Below, piece after piece: positions 18,878 to 27,503 of a stretch of DNA of 64,000 nt. Source of the DNA: Bacillota bacterium (GTDB taxonomy: Bacteria; Bacillota; Bacilli; Alicyclobacillales; SLC66); contig JAJZCW010000004.1 in NCBI GenBank assembly GCA_021828865.1, positions 87,812 through 151,811 on the forward strand. The letters run 5' to 3'. Position numbers and translations under genes: made by a program. Each line of letters opens with the position of its first letter. Positions within the stretch are counted from its first letter, which is position 1. The notes under the pieces were generated by a model. That model saw only the letters and a list, made by a program, of their open reading frames with translations. It was not told the origin of the DNA and made no database searches.

Positions 18878-18920
18878 AAAAAAAAGCTGCCTAATCATCC
18901 TAAATTGAATGACAGACAGC
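18878..18920 (-). terminator. terminator-like hairpin with U8 run upstream of a chemoreceptor gene
   Basis: On the minus strand GCTGTCTG pairs with TAGGCAGC (two wobble pairs) with additional pairing inside the loop, and eight Ts follow (18885-18878). It lies 111 bp before the chemoreceptor start, and no minus-strand gene ends nearby. It may close a short untranslated transcript of under ~170 nt, or attenuate the chemoreceptor mRNA. Confidence 0.5.
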
Positions 18921-19054
18921 AAAAGTATATTATCAAAAGGGGGGGTATTGCTAAGCCACACCTCGGCATTGATCACATCATACAGGCCAGAGCTTGAAAA
19001 AAGCTGATATCGGCTAACGAGACTTGTAAAAAATTATTGAATGGAGTGATTCTC

Positions 19055-20029
19055 ATGCAATATCTCCACTTGGGCAAAAGCGGGCTTGAGGTTTCGGCTC
19101 TGGGTCTTGGCACTAATTCTTTTGGCTCAAGAGCTGATGAAGCAACTTCAATCAAAATCATCGATTATGCCATTGGTCATGGCATTAATTTTATTGATAC
19201 CGCCAACATATATAGTCAAAACGAGTCTGAACGAATTATCGGAAAAGCCTTACATGGTCGTAGAGAAGGCGTCATCCTTACTACCAAAGCTGGACTGCAG
19301 GCGGGTAACGGTCCTCTCGAAAAGGGTTCCTCAAGAATTCACCTCATTCGCGAGCTGGAAAACAGTTTAAAACGCCTGCAAACGGATTATCTGGATCTTT
19401 ATCAAATTCACACCTTTGATCCCCATACTCCTCTAGAAGAAACCCTGCGTACCCTAGAAGATATGGTGCGCTCAGGAAAAGTACGCTACATTGGCGCATC
19501 GAATTATGCCGCTTGGGAACTCATGAAAGCTCTAGGAATCAGTGAACAGCTTCGTTTTGAACGCTATATTTCCATCCAACTCAGTTATTCGCTGGCTGAT
19601 CGCGGGATTGAGCATGAAATGGTTCCTCTGTGCCTAGATCAAGGAATAGGAATCATTCCTTACTTCCCACTTGCCGGAGGAATCTTATCCGGCAAATACC
19701 AATCAAGCGAAAAAGTCCCTGTAGGATCGCGCGCAGACAAAAATCCTGATTTTAAGAAACGGCTTGATGAAGACAGGTTGACGCTTGGTCGTGAAGTGTC
19801 CAGGCTCGCTTACGAGTTAAATGTCACCCCAAGTGCTTTATCCTTAGCGTGGTTAATGCATCGACCAGCAGTCTCGACGATCATCGCAGGCGCCACCTCG
19901 GTGGAACAAATCAAGGATAATATTAGTAGCGCCACACTTTCGCTCGACACCAATACAAAGCATTTTCTTGACGAAATAAGCAATAAATTCAAATACGGCG
20001 AGCCATTTGCCACCTATCGACTCGAATAG
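19055..20029 (+). CDS. aldo/keto reductase
   Basis: A 324-aa NADPH-dependent oxidoreductase of the aldo/keto reductase superfamily (YghZ/PdxI/Kvbeta-like branch). It has the (beta/alpha)8-barrel opening LGKSGLEVSALGLGTNSFG. The catalytic Asp and Tyr lie in FIDTANIYSQNESE, Lys in TTKAGLQ, and His in DLYQIHTFDP. The cofactor segment near the end reads PAVSTIIAGATSVEQI. The ATG at 19055 was preferred over one six codons upstream because GGAGTGATTCTC precedes it. The gene ends 6 bp before the convergent NERD gene. The natural substrate is unknown. Confidence 0.92.
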   Translation: MQYLHLGKSGLEVSALGLGTNSFGSRADEATSIKIIDYAIGHGINFIDTANIYSQNESERIIGKALHGRREGVILTTKAGLQAGNGPLEKGSSRIHLIRELENSLKRLQTDYLDLYQIHTFDPHTPLEETLRTLEDMVRSGKVRYIGASNYAAWELMKALGISEQLRFERYISIQLSYSLADRGIEHEMVPLCLDQGIGIIPYFPLAGGILSGKYQSSEKVPVGSRADKNPDFKKRLDEDRLTLGREVSRLAYELNVTPSALSLAWLMHRPAVSTIIAGATSVEQIKDNISSATLSLDTNTKHFLDEISNKFKYGEPFATYRLE

Positions 20030-20035
20030 ATGGCA

Positions 20036-20938
20036 TCATGGCTCATCATGGTTTTTATTTTTTTCGGTCTTTTCTTTGATTTGCTTGATATGTTTAATCC
20101 TAACACGCAAATCAGTGATATTCGTTTGCGCTAGAAAATCCCTGATGGAATGCAATAACTCACCAGGAATCTTTACTGACTGTTCAGACCGAACCGTCTC
20201 CCCAATAGTGTGCAAATTAGTAAATAATACATTATTCGGTATATCTTTTATTGTCACTCGGTCGTTGGTGAAAATAAGCACAGAATAAAAAAGATCATCA
20301 TTGATTCTGATATGAGGTGGGGGTGACATGGCCTGCAATTGTTCTTTGATGGCCTGAATGTGCCCTCTATTTTGTTTGACAGGACTATAAATGTTACGCC
20401 TGATCCCTTGATCGATAATGGCCCATTCTTTTGCCGCTGCTTCCTGATGACCGAGAACAAAACCTCCATAACTTTTTGTTTCAATAACAAAGATACCAAA
20501 TTTGGAGATGATCAGATGGTCAATTTGTGAGTACTCCCCTTCAGGATGCTTTTTGGGGATTAAAAGATCGTGAAGTAGCAAATAGTCGCGATCACGAGCA
20601 AATTCACTTTCTAGTATTTTTTGAACTTGCATTTCGGCCCGTTCGCCACTTGTAAGCCGATGCCTGTCATGAGCTATTTTTTTTCTCGGGCCAGGGAATT
20701 TAACCACTTTTCGGTCAAAGCGACCATGCCTTTGATGCATTTTCTTTTTTTTCTTATGAATCGAACGCACGCGTGGGGATCTTTGATGAGAGGTTACCCA
20801 AATTACCCCATACACAATCAAAACCACAACCGCCGAACCTACTAAATATCCCACCACCCAGCGTATTCCCGTACTAAATTGAGTAATTAATCCGATGATA
20901 ATTAAAAAAATGAGTATTCCATAAATTAATTTACGCAT
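20036..20938 (-). CDS. membrane-anchored NERD-domain protein
   Basis: A 300-aa protein with two hydrophobic helices in residues ~5-50, then a very basic linker (KKKKKMHQRHGRFDRK) and a NERD (nuclease-related) domain from about residue 100. The domain shows SGERAEMQVQKILE, then YSQIDHLIISKFGIFVIETKSYGG. Here Asp, Glu and Lys form the D-ExK pattern of restriction-endonuclease-like folds. NERD proteins are usually of unknown function; nuclease activity is inferred from fold. ATG start. Alone on the minus strand between the aldo/keto reductase and glycerate kinase. No defence genes are adjacent. Confidence 0.82.
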   Translation of the reverse strand: MRKLIYGILIFLIIIGLITQFSTGIRWVVGYLVGSAVVVLIVYGVIWVTSHQRSPRVRSIHKKKKKMHQRHGRFDRKVVKFPGPRKKIAHDRHRLTSGERAEMQVQKILESEFARDRDYLLLHDLLIPKKHPEGEYSQIDHLIISKFGIFVIETKSYGGFVLGHQEAAAKEWAIIDQGIRRNIYSPVKQNRGHIQAIKEQLQAMSPPPHIRINDDLFYSVLIFTNDRVTIKDIPNNVLFTNLHTIGETVRSEQSVKIPGELLHSIRDFLAQTNITDLRVRIKHIKQIKEKTEKNKNHDEP

Positions 20939-21053
20939 GAGCCACCCACTTTAAATTCCTTATCGCTTTGAATCGGTGCAATAACATGATAATTTTAGCT
21001 TAGAATGATGTCATTTGTCAGTGGTCTAAAACATGTAAAGCAAGGATGATTAT

Positions 21054-22193
21054 ATGCGAATACTAATAGCGCCTGATTCCTTTAAGGGAAGTCTCTCAGC
21101 GATTGAAGTAGCAAATACCATCAAAGAAGCTGCTGCCATAGAATGGCCGGAACTTGAATGTACAACTGCCCCTTTAGCAGATGGTGGTGAAGGCACCATT
21201 GACACTTTGGTGTTGACAACAGGTGGACAAAAAATCCCCGTAAAAGTTACTGGACCGCTTGGAAATCAAATACTCACCCATTACGGCGTGCTCGGCGACC
21301 GCCAAACAGTGGTAATGGAAATGGCAAACGTTGCTGGATTTGCCATGATCCCAGATCTGTCGCGAAATCCGCGTGTACTCACAACCTATGGAGTTGGAGA
21401 GTTATTGATCACTGCAATTGAGGATGGTTATCAACATTTTATCATTGGTTTAGGAGGAAGCGCGACAAACGACGGAGGAATAGGATTTTTACAAGCGCTG
21501 GGAGCAGAATTTTACGATGAAGATGGCAATGAAACAGGCGTGGATGGCCAAGCCATTTTTAAGCTACAAAAAGCCGATTTATCCCATTTAGATCAACGCC
21601 TCCAAACCTGTTCAATAGTCATCGCAAGTGATGTCGATAATCCTTTATGCGGCAAAAACGGCGCTACTGCAATTTACGGCCCTCAAAAAGGCATAAAAAA
21701 ATCAGAAACTTTGATGTGGGATACTGCTATGCAACGATACGCAACCATCATTGAGAAGGAAGTCAATCGGAACCTTCAATATGAACCTGGATCAGGCGCT
21801 GCTGGCGGAATGGGCTTTGCCGCTATGGTAATTGGCGCCAAACGAAAATCTGGTGCAGAGTTGGTGGGAAGTTATTTGAATCTAAAAGAAAAAATCAGTC
21901 AATCAACATTTATCATCACCGGAGAAGGACGGACTGACGAGCAGACAATGAAAGGTAAATTACCTTTTTATGTGGCTCACACCGCGGCAAAATATCGTGT
22001 TCCGGTAATCGTTTTATCTGGGAGTTTGGACGCAAACATTGATGAATTGAATCATGTTTTTACTAGCCTCCACTCCATTATTCCGGCACCTTTCCCTATA
22101 AACGAAGTGATGGAGAATGCAAAACCGTTCCTTTTGCAGGCGGCGCGTCAATTATTTCGTACCATGCGAATGGCATGGAAATTATCAAAATAG
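21054..22193 (+). CDS. glycerate kinase (GlxK/GarK family)
   Basis: A 379-aa cytosolic kinase that phosphorylates D-glycerate, feeding glyoxylate or serine breakdown into glycolysis. It starts ILIAPDSFKGSLSAIEVA, the family hallmark, and contains APLADGGEGTIDTL, GLGGSATNDGG and GEGRTDEQT, the conserved active-site blocks. Length is normal. ATG follows AGCAAGGATGATT. The genes for glyoxylate carboligase or tartronate-semialdehyde reductase that often accompany it are absent. It converges with the secreted-protein operon, and a terminator for that operon lies just after its stop. Confidence 0.95.
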   Translation: MRILIAPDSFKGSLSAIEVANTIKEAAAIEWPELECTTAPLADGGEGTIDTLVLTTGGQKIPVKVTGPLGNQILTHYGVLGDRQTVVMEMANVAGFAMIPDLSRNPRVLTTYGVGELLITAIEDGYQHFIIGLGGSATNDGGIGFLQALGAEFYDEDGNETGVDGQAIFKLQKADLSHLDQRLQTCSIVIASDVDNPLCGKNGATAIYGPQKGIKKSETLMWDTAMQRYATIIEKEVNRNLQYEPGSGAAGGMGFAAMVIGAKRKSGAELVGSYLNLKEKISQSTFIITGEGRTDEQTMKGKLPFYVAHTAAKYRVPVIVLSGSLDANIDELNHVFTSLHSIIPAPFPINEVMENAKPFLLQAARQLFRTMRMAWKLSK

Positions 22194-22194
22194 C

Positions 22195-22232
22195 GAAAAA
22201 AAAGAACTTCCCACCGTTTAATGAGAAGTTCC
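22195..22232 (-). terminator. Rho-independent terminator of the secreted-protein operon
   Basis: On the minus strand GAACTTCTCA pairs with TGGGAAGTTC (one mismatch) and is followed by seven Ts. It lies 20 bp past the stop of the GYGYG-repeat protein gene. Confidence 0.8.
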
Positions 22233-22251
22233 ACTACTACCTATTGCCATA

Positions 22252-22956
22252 TTAAGAACTAGTGTTATACACACTGCCAGTCACCGTAGACGGTGGAGCA
22301 GGGGGCTGATAACCTATCGAATAACTTCCGCCATTTGAAGAAAACAGCCATGCTCCCTGTCCTGGTTGCAGTGTTAATGTTCCTGTGAAAGCAGAGCTGT
22401 ATTGATTGGTTGAAGGGTCATACGTATACGCAACGTCACCAGCTTGCAAGGTCACCGTTTGCGAGGTGGGATAAGGGTTGCCAATCATCCCCCAAGACTT
22501 AGCCGCAATTCTCATAGATAAATTGTTCATTTGCGAGGTTGTCATCGTTACTGTCCCGCCGTTTTGTGAATAGATCCAAATCCCATTTACCGGTCCAGTC
22601 GCGTTTGCAGAATAACTTTGCCCATTCCAATAATCACTGATCGTTTGCTGACCGCTTTGCATCAACGACGCATTGACTGCGGCATCTACCAAATTCCAGC
22701 CTGGCGATAGAGTCACACTTACCTGATTGTTTTGGTTTCCTGGCACTTGAGGCGGCAGTAGGGTTTGTCCACCAAACCCATAACCTTGTTGATTGCCATA
22801 ACCGTAGCCTTGTTGGTTCCCATATCCATAGCCGTAACCATAACCCTGCTGGTTGCCATTACTTCCACCATCGTCAGCAAATGCGGCTCCAGCGATACTC
22901 ACCAATCCTATGGTTGAAATCAAGGATGCAACGAAAATTTTACTTTTCACTTTCAT
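22252..22956 (-). CDS. secreted protein with Gly-Tyr/Gln repeats and WNL-type beta domain
   Basis: A ~234-aa exported protein. A signal peptide ends in AGAAFA before DDGGSNG. A low-complexity region at residues ~35-65 repeats GYGYGNQQ units. The rest is a beta-rich region with SVTLSPGWNLVDAAVN and SWGMIGNPYPTSQTV. The W-N-L and G-N-P pattern is common in secreted beta-sandwich modules of unknown role. The end is proline-rich (QPPAPPSTVTG). It follows 26 bp after another secreted protein that shares the PPAPPST tail motif. Both lie behind a c-di-GMP riboswitch, so an extracellular matrix, adhesion or surface function is inferred. No enzyme motif is visible. ATG at 22962 is an alternative start. 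Confidence 0.75.
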   Translation of the reverse strand: MKVKSKIFVASLISTIGLVSIAGAAFADDGGSNGNQQGYGYGYGYGNQQGYGYGNQQGYGFGGQTLLPPQVPGNQNNQVSVTLSPGWNLVDAAVNASLMQSGQQTISDYWNGQSYSANATGPVNGIWIYSQNGGTVTMTTSQMNNLSMRIAAKSWGMIGNPYPTSQTVTLQAGDVAYTYDPSTNQYSSAFTGTLTLQPGQGAWLFSSNGGSYSIGYQPPAPPSTVTGSVYNTSS

Positions 22957-22982
22957 TCTCATTCACCTCTCCCATACTATTT

Positions 22983-23723
22983 TTATGATGCAGGTGGAGC
23001 CGGCGGTGCAGGTGGTGTAGACGAAGTTGACGACTGAATAGTGGAAGGTGGAGCTGGTGGATTATTGGATGAGTTCGTCCCTGAACTGCTACTTCCACTT
23101 GTATAGCCTAGTTGTGCCTTCAATTTTTGTTCATAGGCGCTAAACTGATTGTCCATTTTCGTGACGGCCTTCGTTAAATTTGTAATATCTCTTGAAATAC
23201 TATTCAATGTTTCGTTAGACACTTTTTGTTTATTTAATTTATTTTCTTTGTTTTGTAAGGCGCGAATTCTTTCATTCACGTTCGATACAAAATCATTGGC
23301 GTGATTTTTTGCACTTGCTACATTACGGTTTGAGTTCACATGTTCTTTGGCATATTCGATGTTTTTCTCCATGGATTGTAGCAACTGTTTCGCTTGCTGC
23401 TGATTGGTTATTCCACTAAATTGAGAAATGTCGTTTTGCAATTGAGTCTGTAGAGTTTGTAATAGTGCTTGCAAAGAAGCTTGTGCGGTAGTCGATGTTG
23501 TAGGTTGACTTACCTGTGCAATGATGGACTGAAATTGACTTAACTGCTGCTTTTCGTCAGCTTGTGCGGCACTGATTGCTTGCTTTACCTGGGAAGCCAA
23601 CTGTGCAATTTGTGCCGGAGTGGCTGAGGAAGATTGGCTATCCCTTTGCGCAGCAAACGTGGGTGTCATAGTGCCTGCAATAATGGCTGCAGTGCTAAAA
23701 ACAACCACTATTTGATTCTTCAT
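22983..23723 (-). CDS. secreted coiled-coil protein controlled by c-di-GMP riboswitch
   Basis: A 246-aa exported protein. A signal peptide (MKNQIVVVFSTAAIIAGTM..., cut after TFAA) is followed by a long Q/A/K-rich helical region, residues ~20-200, likely coiled coil. An extended Ser/Pro-rich tail holds NPPAPPSTIQ and PPAPPAPPAS. No catalytic motif is seen. ATG at 23723 follows AAAGGGGTTGGGCTTA; a longer frame to 23759 overlaps the riboswitch region and is unlikely. It is the first gene of a two-gene operon. Pro-rich tails in both proteins suggest cell-wall or polymer contact. Biofilm or surface attachment is inferred only from regulation. Confidence 0.78.
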   Translation of the reverse strand: MKNQIVVVFSTAAIIAGTMTPTFAAQRDSQSSSATPAQIAQLASQVKQAISAAQADEKQQLSQFQSIIAQVSQPTTSTTAQASLQALLQTLQTQLQNDISQFSGITNQQQAKQLLQSMEKNIEYAKEHVNSNRNVASAKNHANDFVSNVNERIRALQNKENKLNKQKVSNETLNSISRDITNLTKAVTKMDNQFSAYEQKLKAQLGYTSGSSSSGTNSSNNPPAPPSTIQSSTSSTPPAPPAPPAS

Positions 23724-23760
23724 TAAGCCCAACCCCTTTTTTTGAATACAAAAAGACAAA

Positions 23761-23850
23761 CTTTCGGCGGTTCAGCCACCATAGCCAATCAGCCTTAGGT
23801 CTGTAACTTTGCGTCCTTGCCTTTCGACAAGTTTGCCGTTTCGTTGCTTG
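23761..23850 (-). ncRNA. c-di-GMP-I (GEMM) riboswitch
   Basis: On the minus strand the leader has the GEMM-I consensus blocks in order. AACGGCAAAC comes first, then CTTGTC-GAAA-GGCAAG, a 6-bp stem with a GNRA tetraloop. GACGCAAAG follows, then ACCTAAGG and CTATGG (tetraloop-receptor side), and the closing GCCG, which pairs with the first CGGC. The aptamer ends ~37 nt before the start codon of the coiled-coil secreted protein. I do not see a clean expression platform; a 7-nt segment (AAGTTTG) after the aptamer can pair with CAAACTT inside it and is followed by TCTTTTT. That hints at a terminator switch, but it is unproven. Confidence 0.9.
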
Positions 23851-23868
23851 TCTTATATTGTTAACGAC

Positions 23869-23897
23869 ATAATATGCTAAGTTTCAAGAATTGGCAA
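23869..23897 (-). promoter_or_regulatory. sigma-A promoter of the riboswitch operon
   Basis: On the minus strand TTGCCA (23897-23892), exactly 17 bp, then TATTAT (23874-23869). Transcription would begin around 23862, just before the riboswitch aptamer. Confidence 0.75.
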
Positions 23898-23928
23898 TAC
23901 CTTTTACTTGTTCTTTACAATTAGTGGA

Positions 23929-26244
23929 TTAAAGCAAAGGATTATCATGCTTTGCTTTCAAGCGCATCCAGCGACGCTCCACCTCATCTTTTAACGATTG
24001 CAACACTTGTGTGTTTTCTGCCTTCAACAAATGCTTGGATTTGCCCATCATACTTAGCCAATCCTCTACAGGAACTCTTTCGTCTTTCTCTTCTGGATTG
24101 TAAGTGATGCGAGTCACTCCGTGTTCTACCTCGTAAAGTGGGAAGAAACAACTCTTTACCGCTGTACCAACAATTCGGTTCCCTGCGTCATCCGCCGCTT
24201 TCCAGTTAAGCGGACAGGAAATCAATATCTTCCCATACGCCAATCCCTCATGCTGTGCATACCACTGCGCTTTTGCACCTTTACGAACCAGGTCCATGGC
24301 GAACGCTTCTACTCCAGTAAATACATAAGGTACATTAGCCGCCACCATCAATTGTGGCATATCTTTATGCTGAAAACTTTTACCAGGTCTCCCTGGCCCC
24401 ACACCTGATGTCGATGTCATATGACCAAGCGGTGTCGAATAGGAAAGTTGTGCCCCTGTGTTCATGTAACCTTCGTTGTCATATTCCAAAATGATCATCT
24501 TGTGGTTGCGCATCGCAGCTCCGAGAGCCGACCCAAGACCAATATCCATGCCGCCATCACCTGAGACCATCACGAACGTGGGGTCATCCGGAGTATCAAT
24601 TTCGCCGCGGCGCTTCAATTCGAAATACATTTCCACAGTTCCAGAAAGTGTCGCGCCGCCATTTTGGAACAAATTATGCAAGAAGTTCACGCGGTGCGAT
24701 GTATACGGGTATCCAGTTGTCGTGACCTGTGCGCATCCCGTCTGATAGAGCACGACGACATCGCCTTCAATGCCTTTCAAAAAGGTTTCGATGCCAGGGA
24801 AAATTCCGCATCCCGGACATGCACCATGACCTGGTGCCACCCGTTTGGCTTTACCGGTCAGCGCCCTCATTGAGGGCACTTTCACCTTCAACTCGCCAGT
24901 TGATTCTTCTTTTTCGACACTAACAAATCCCGAAGTTTCTTCTTTCGTCAACGGCTGCAGCCTGACATGTGCCACTTCCGCATCAGGATCCCCAGGGTTG
25001 ACGCCGTAATAATCAAAGCTGGCCACCTCTTCACCATTTAACGCGGATAGGGCCAATTGAAACAAGGCTTCCGCATCATCAGGATAAAATTCTCTTCCGC
25101 CAGTGCCATAAACTCGGCAAATCACCTTCGCACGGGATCCGACTTCTTGCAACACTGCTTGGATTTCATGCGTCAAATTAGCACCATGGGCTCCCAATTC
25201 ATCGGCTCGTTCCGCAACGAGCACCACTTCTACGCCAGCGAGTGCGTCCGCGATCGCTTTTTTAGGGAATGGGCGTAACAAGTTGGGGGACACTACCCCC
25301 ACGGGTAGTCCTTTTTCCCGCAGTTCATCGGTCACATCTTTGCTGGTTTCTGCGGCGGAATTCAAGATAAAGAGCGCCACGCGAGCGCCTTCCATTTTAT
25401 AGGCTTCTACTTTCGGATAGGAACGGCCAGATAAACGCGCATATGCTTCGGCGATCTGGTCATACACTCTTTCGACCTCGTACATCGCCAGCGAATGCTG
25501 ATACCGACTGTTGATCTGATCGGGATCGTTCATGTAAGGTCCCATCGTAATGGGATGTTTAGGGTCAAGCACATGGTGGTAATTTCTTGGCATCGGGCCA
25601 ACAAACTGCTCTACAGCGTCGCGATTCTTAAAGTAATGAACCCTGCGCTTGGAGTGGGAGGTAAAAAATCCGTCTGACGCTACTAACACCGGTAAACGAA
25701 CGTCAGCATGCTCTGCCACCTTCAGGGCCATGATATTCATGTCATATACGGCTTGCGGGTCACGAGCAAGCAGTATGGGCCAGCCAATGTTCAGTCCGTG
25801 GTATAAATCGGAATGATCACCTCGAATGTCTAGCGGACCTGTCACCGCTCTCGTGACTAGATTCATCACCATCGGCAAGCGTGCGCCCGCTTGTGCGGGA
25901 AGTTGCTCTAACATGTATAAAAATCCCTGTGCAGAAGTGGCGTTAAATACCCGTCCACCACCAGCTGAGGCACCAAAACAGATACCTGCGGCGCCATGTT
26001 CGCCATCTGCCGGAATCATCACTATATCGTGTTCGCCGCGCGTTTTCATTTCATCCAAGTATTCAGCAATCTCAGTCGATGGGGTGATCGGGAAATATCC
26101 CATGACGTGATAATTGATTTGCGCAGCAGCTCGTGCCGCCATTTCATTGCCGGAGCGAAAATCAGTCACTTGCTCATATAGACCGTCTGGTTGTTTTTCA
26201 TGACTGTCGTGCATCGACTTTATTTCTGGTTCAAGAATAGCCAT
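23929..26244 (-). CDS. 2-oxoacid:ferredoxin oxidoreductase, fused alpha-beta subunit
   Basis: A 771-aa protein that joins the alpha (pyrimidine-binding, residues ~25-400) and beta (TPP-binding, ~460-740) subunits of the pyruvate/2-oxoacid:ferredoxin oxidoreductase family. These enzymes convert a 2-oxoacid and CoA to acyl-CoA and CO2 while reducing ferredoxin. The alpha part shows YFPITPSTEIAEYLDE and EHGAAGICFGAS. The beta part shows HGACPGCGIFPG with a further Cys in GCAQVTTTG for the [4Fe-4S] cluster. The TPP/magnesium motif is GDGGMDIGLGSALGAAM followed by YDNEGYMNTG. Alpha and beta are more often separate genes. It lies 21 bp after the gamma-delta gene. Pyruvate is the default substrate guess. 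Confidence 0.93.
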   Translation of the reverse strand: MAILEPEIKSMHDSHEKQPDGLYEQVTDFRSGNEMAARAAAQINYHVMGYFPITPSTEIAEYLDEMKTRGEHDIVMIPADGEHGAAGICFGASAGGGRVFNATSAQGFLYMLEQLPAQAGARLPMVMNLVTRAVTGPLDIRGDHSDLYHGLNIGWPILLARDPQAVYDMNIMALKVAEHADVRLPVLVASDGFFTSHSKRRVHYFKNRDAVEQFVGPMPRNYHHVLDPKHPITMGPYMNDPDQINSRYQHSLAMYEVERVYDQIAEAYARLSGRSYPKVEAYKMEGARVALFILNSAAETSKDVTDELREKGLPVGVVSPNLLRPFPKKAIADALAGVEVVLVAERADELGAHGANLTHEIQAVLQEVGSRAKVICRVYGTGGREFYPDDAEALFQLALSALNGEEVASFDYYGVNPGDPDAEVAHVRLQPLTKEETSGFVSVEKEESTGELKVKVPSMRALTGKAKRVAPGHGACPGCGIFPGIETFLKGIEGDVVVLYQTGCAQVTTTGYPYTSHRVNFLHNLFQNGGATLSGTVEMYFELKRRGEIDTPDDPTFVMVSGDGGMDIGLGSALGAAMRNHKMIILEYDNEGYMNTGAQLSYSTPLGHMTSTSGVGPGRPGKSFQHKDMPQLMVAANVPYVFTGVEAFAMDLVRKGAKAQWYAQHEGLAYGKILISCPLNWKAADDAGNRIVGTAVKSCFFPLYEVEHGVTRITYNPEEKDERVPVEDWLSMMGKSKHLLKAENTQVLQSLKDEVERRWMRLKAKHDNPLL

Positions 26245-26265
26245 CTCATCATCTCCTCAATCCGT

Positions 26266-27279
26266 TCAACCTTGATATACAGGAAACTGGTGTTTTACGA
26301 TATGTTCTTGCGCATAAATATCGTCTTCTCTCAGTTGAGACAATGCATCCGTGGGACACACATCCACGCACTTCAGACACCCTTTACAATACTGGTAATC
26401 GATGCCTTGCATGAACATAAACGTCTTCCCTTTATCATTGGTTTGTGGTTCCCATACAAAGCACATGTCTGGACACACCTGATCACAATTTCCGCAATGA
26501 ATGCACTGCTCCACTTCAAAGGCAGGAAGGAATCCCTGGCGTGAAGCGCTCAAGTCTTTCAAAATGGAATTACCAACGGCTTCGATCACACCGCCCAACG
26601 GTTGAGTCTTATACCCCATTGGCGATACTGGTCGAACGAATGCTGTGGGCACCACATCTTCATCAGGCTCATAAACCTTTGTCACTACTTCTGCATAACC
26701 ACGATCAAATGTGCGAATATTAGCTTCAGTCAATCCTGGATATTTGCCTTGGAAAGTATCCCTGATCATTTCGCGGACCGCTTCTGGATCAAGAATGGGA
26801 ACTTCCCTGCAAAGAGCTCCCATCATAGCGGTATTGACCCTTGTCTTTTCTTCCACTGCGATGTCCATGGCGTCAACACAGACGATGGTACCCGTTTTGA
26901 GACCGCTTAACTTGCGAATTTCATCAGGAGTCTTTGTTGTATTCACTACCAAAATACCGTTTGGCTTCAGTCCCGCAATGCAATTTTGCGTCTTGAAGAG
27001 CGCTTCGTGAAATACGCCGACCACATCAGGCTCCTCAATGGGATTTGCGCCTCTTATCGTTACATTGGCTGGAGTTAGCCTGACAAACGACTTAACAGGA
27101 GTGCCCTTTTTTTCAGAACCATACGAAGCTGAGTTAAAACCGTTCAGCCCCATACGAAGTACTCCCGCTTCCGCAAGCATCTTGCCTGCTAGATTTGCGC
27201 CTAGTCCACCGATTGATTCTAGCCGAATTTCTGCACTGTTCAGTTCATGATCAGAATCTGTTATTTTTTGTGTATCCAA
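26266..27279 (-). CDS. 2-oxoacid:ferredoxin oxidoreductase, fused gamma-delta subunit
   Basis: A ~337-aa protein combining the gamma domain (residues ~15-190, beginning IRLESIGGLGANLAGKMLAE) with a ferredoxin-like delta domain. The delta part carries two [4Fe-4S] motifs, CIHCGNCDQVCP and CKGCLKCVDVCP. It completes a two-gene enzyme with the downstream alpha-beta fusion. I chose the TTG start at 27279 because AAGGAGGGG lies 8 bp upstream; an ATG ten codons earlier would place that ribosome site inside the gene. The gap to ric holds the ric terminator. No FNR-type site was found upstream. Confidence 0.92.
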   Translation of the reverse strand: MDTQKITDSDHELNSAEIRLESIGGLGANLAGKMLAEAGVLRMGLNGFNSASYGSEKKGTPVKSFVRLTPANVTIRGANPIEEPDVVGVFHEALFKTQNCIAGLKPNGILVVNTTKTPDEIRKLSGLKTGTIVCVDAMDIAVEEKTRVNTAMMGALCREVPILDPEAVREMIRDTFQGKYPGLTEANIRTFDRGYAEVVTKVYEPDEDVVPTAFVRPVSPMGYKTQPLGGVIEAVGNSILKDLSASRQGFLPAFEVEQCIHCGNCDQVCPDMCFVWEPQTNDKGKTFMFMQGIDYQYCKGCLKCVDVCPTDALSQLREDDIYAQEHIVKHQFPVYQG

Positions 27280-27445
27280 CAATATTCCCCTCCTTAGAGG
27301 ATTCAACAAATGCTATGAAAACTGTATCACTAAAAAAAGTTATCTGTTTACTTTTAGATTGTATGCTGTTACCACCAATGTTGTCAGGTCCATTTGAATG
27401 ATATAAATAATAGTCTTTATTGATCGTCATGGTTAATCTAGACTA

Positions 27446-27476
27446 TAAAAAAACCCTTTCTATCACGGAAAGGGTT
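27446..27476 (-). terminator. terminator after ric
   Basis: On the minus strand AACCCTTTC (27476-27468) pairs perfectly with GAAAGGGTT across a 7-nt loop, followed by a run of Ts. It lies 28 bp past the ric stop. Confidence 0.9.
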
Positions 27477-27503
27477 CGGAAATATCGGATAGCGATCAGT
27501 CAG

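Noticed and set aside
20036..20938. Anti-phage defence island around the NERD protein
   Set aside because: Neighbours are metabolic genes; no restriction, helicase or toxin-antitoxin partner is present.
22784..22862. Possible CRISPR-like or tandem DNA repeat
   Set aside because: The repetition encodes Gly-Tyr/Gln units in a secreted protein; units are short, variable and in frame.
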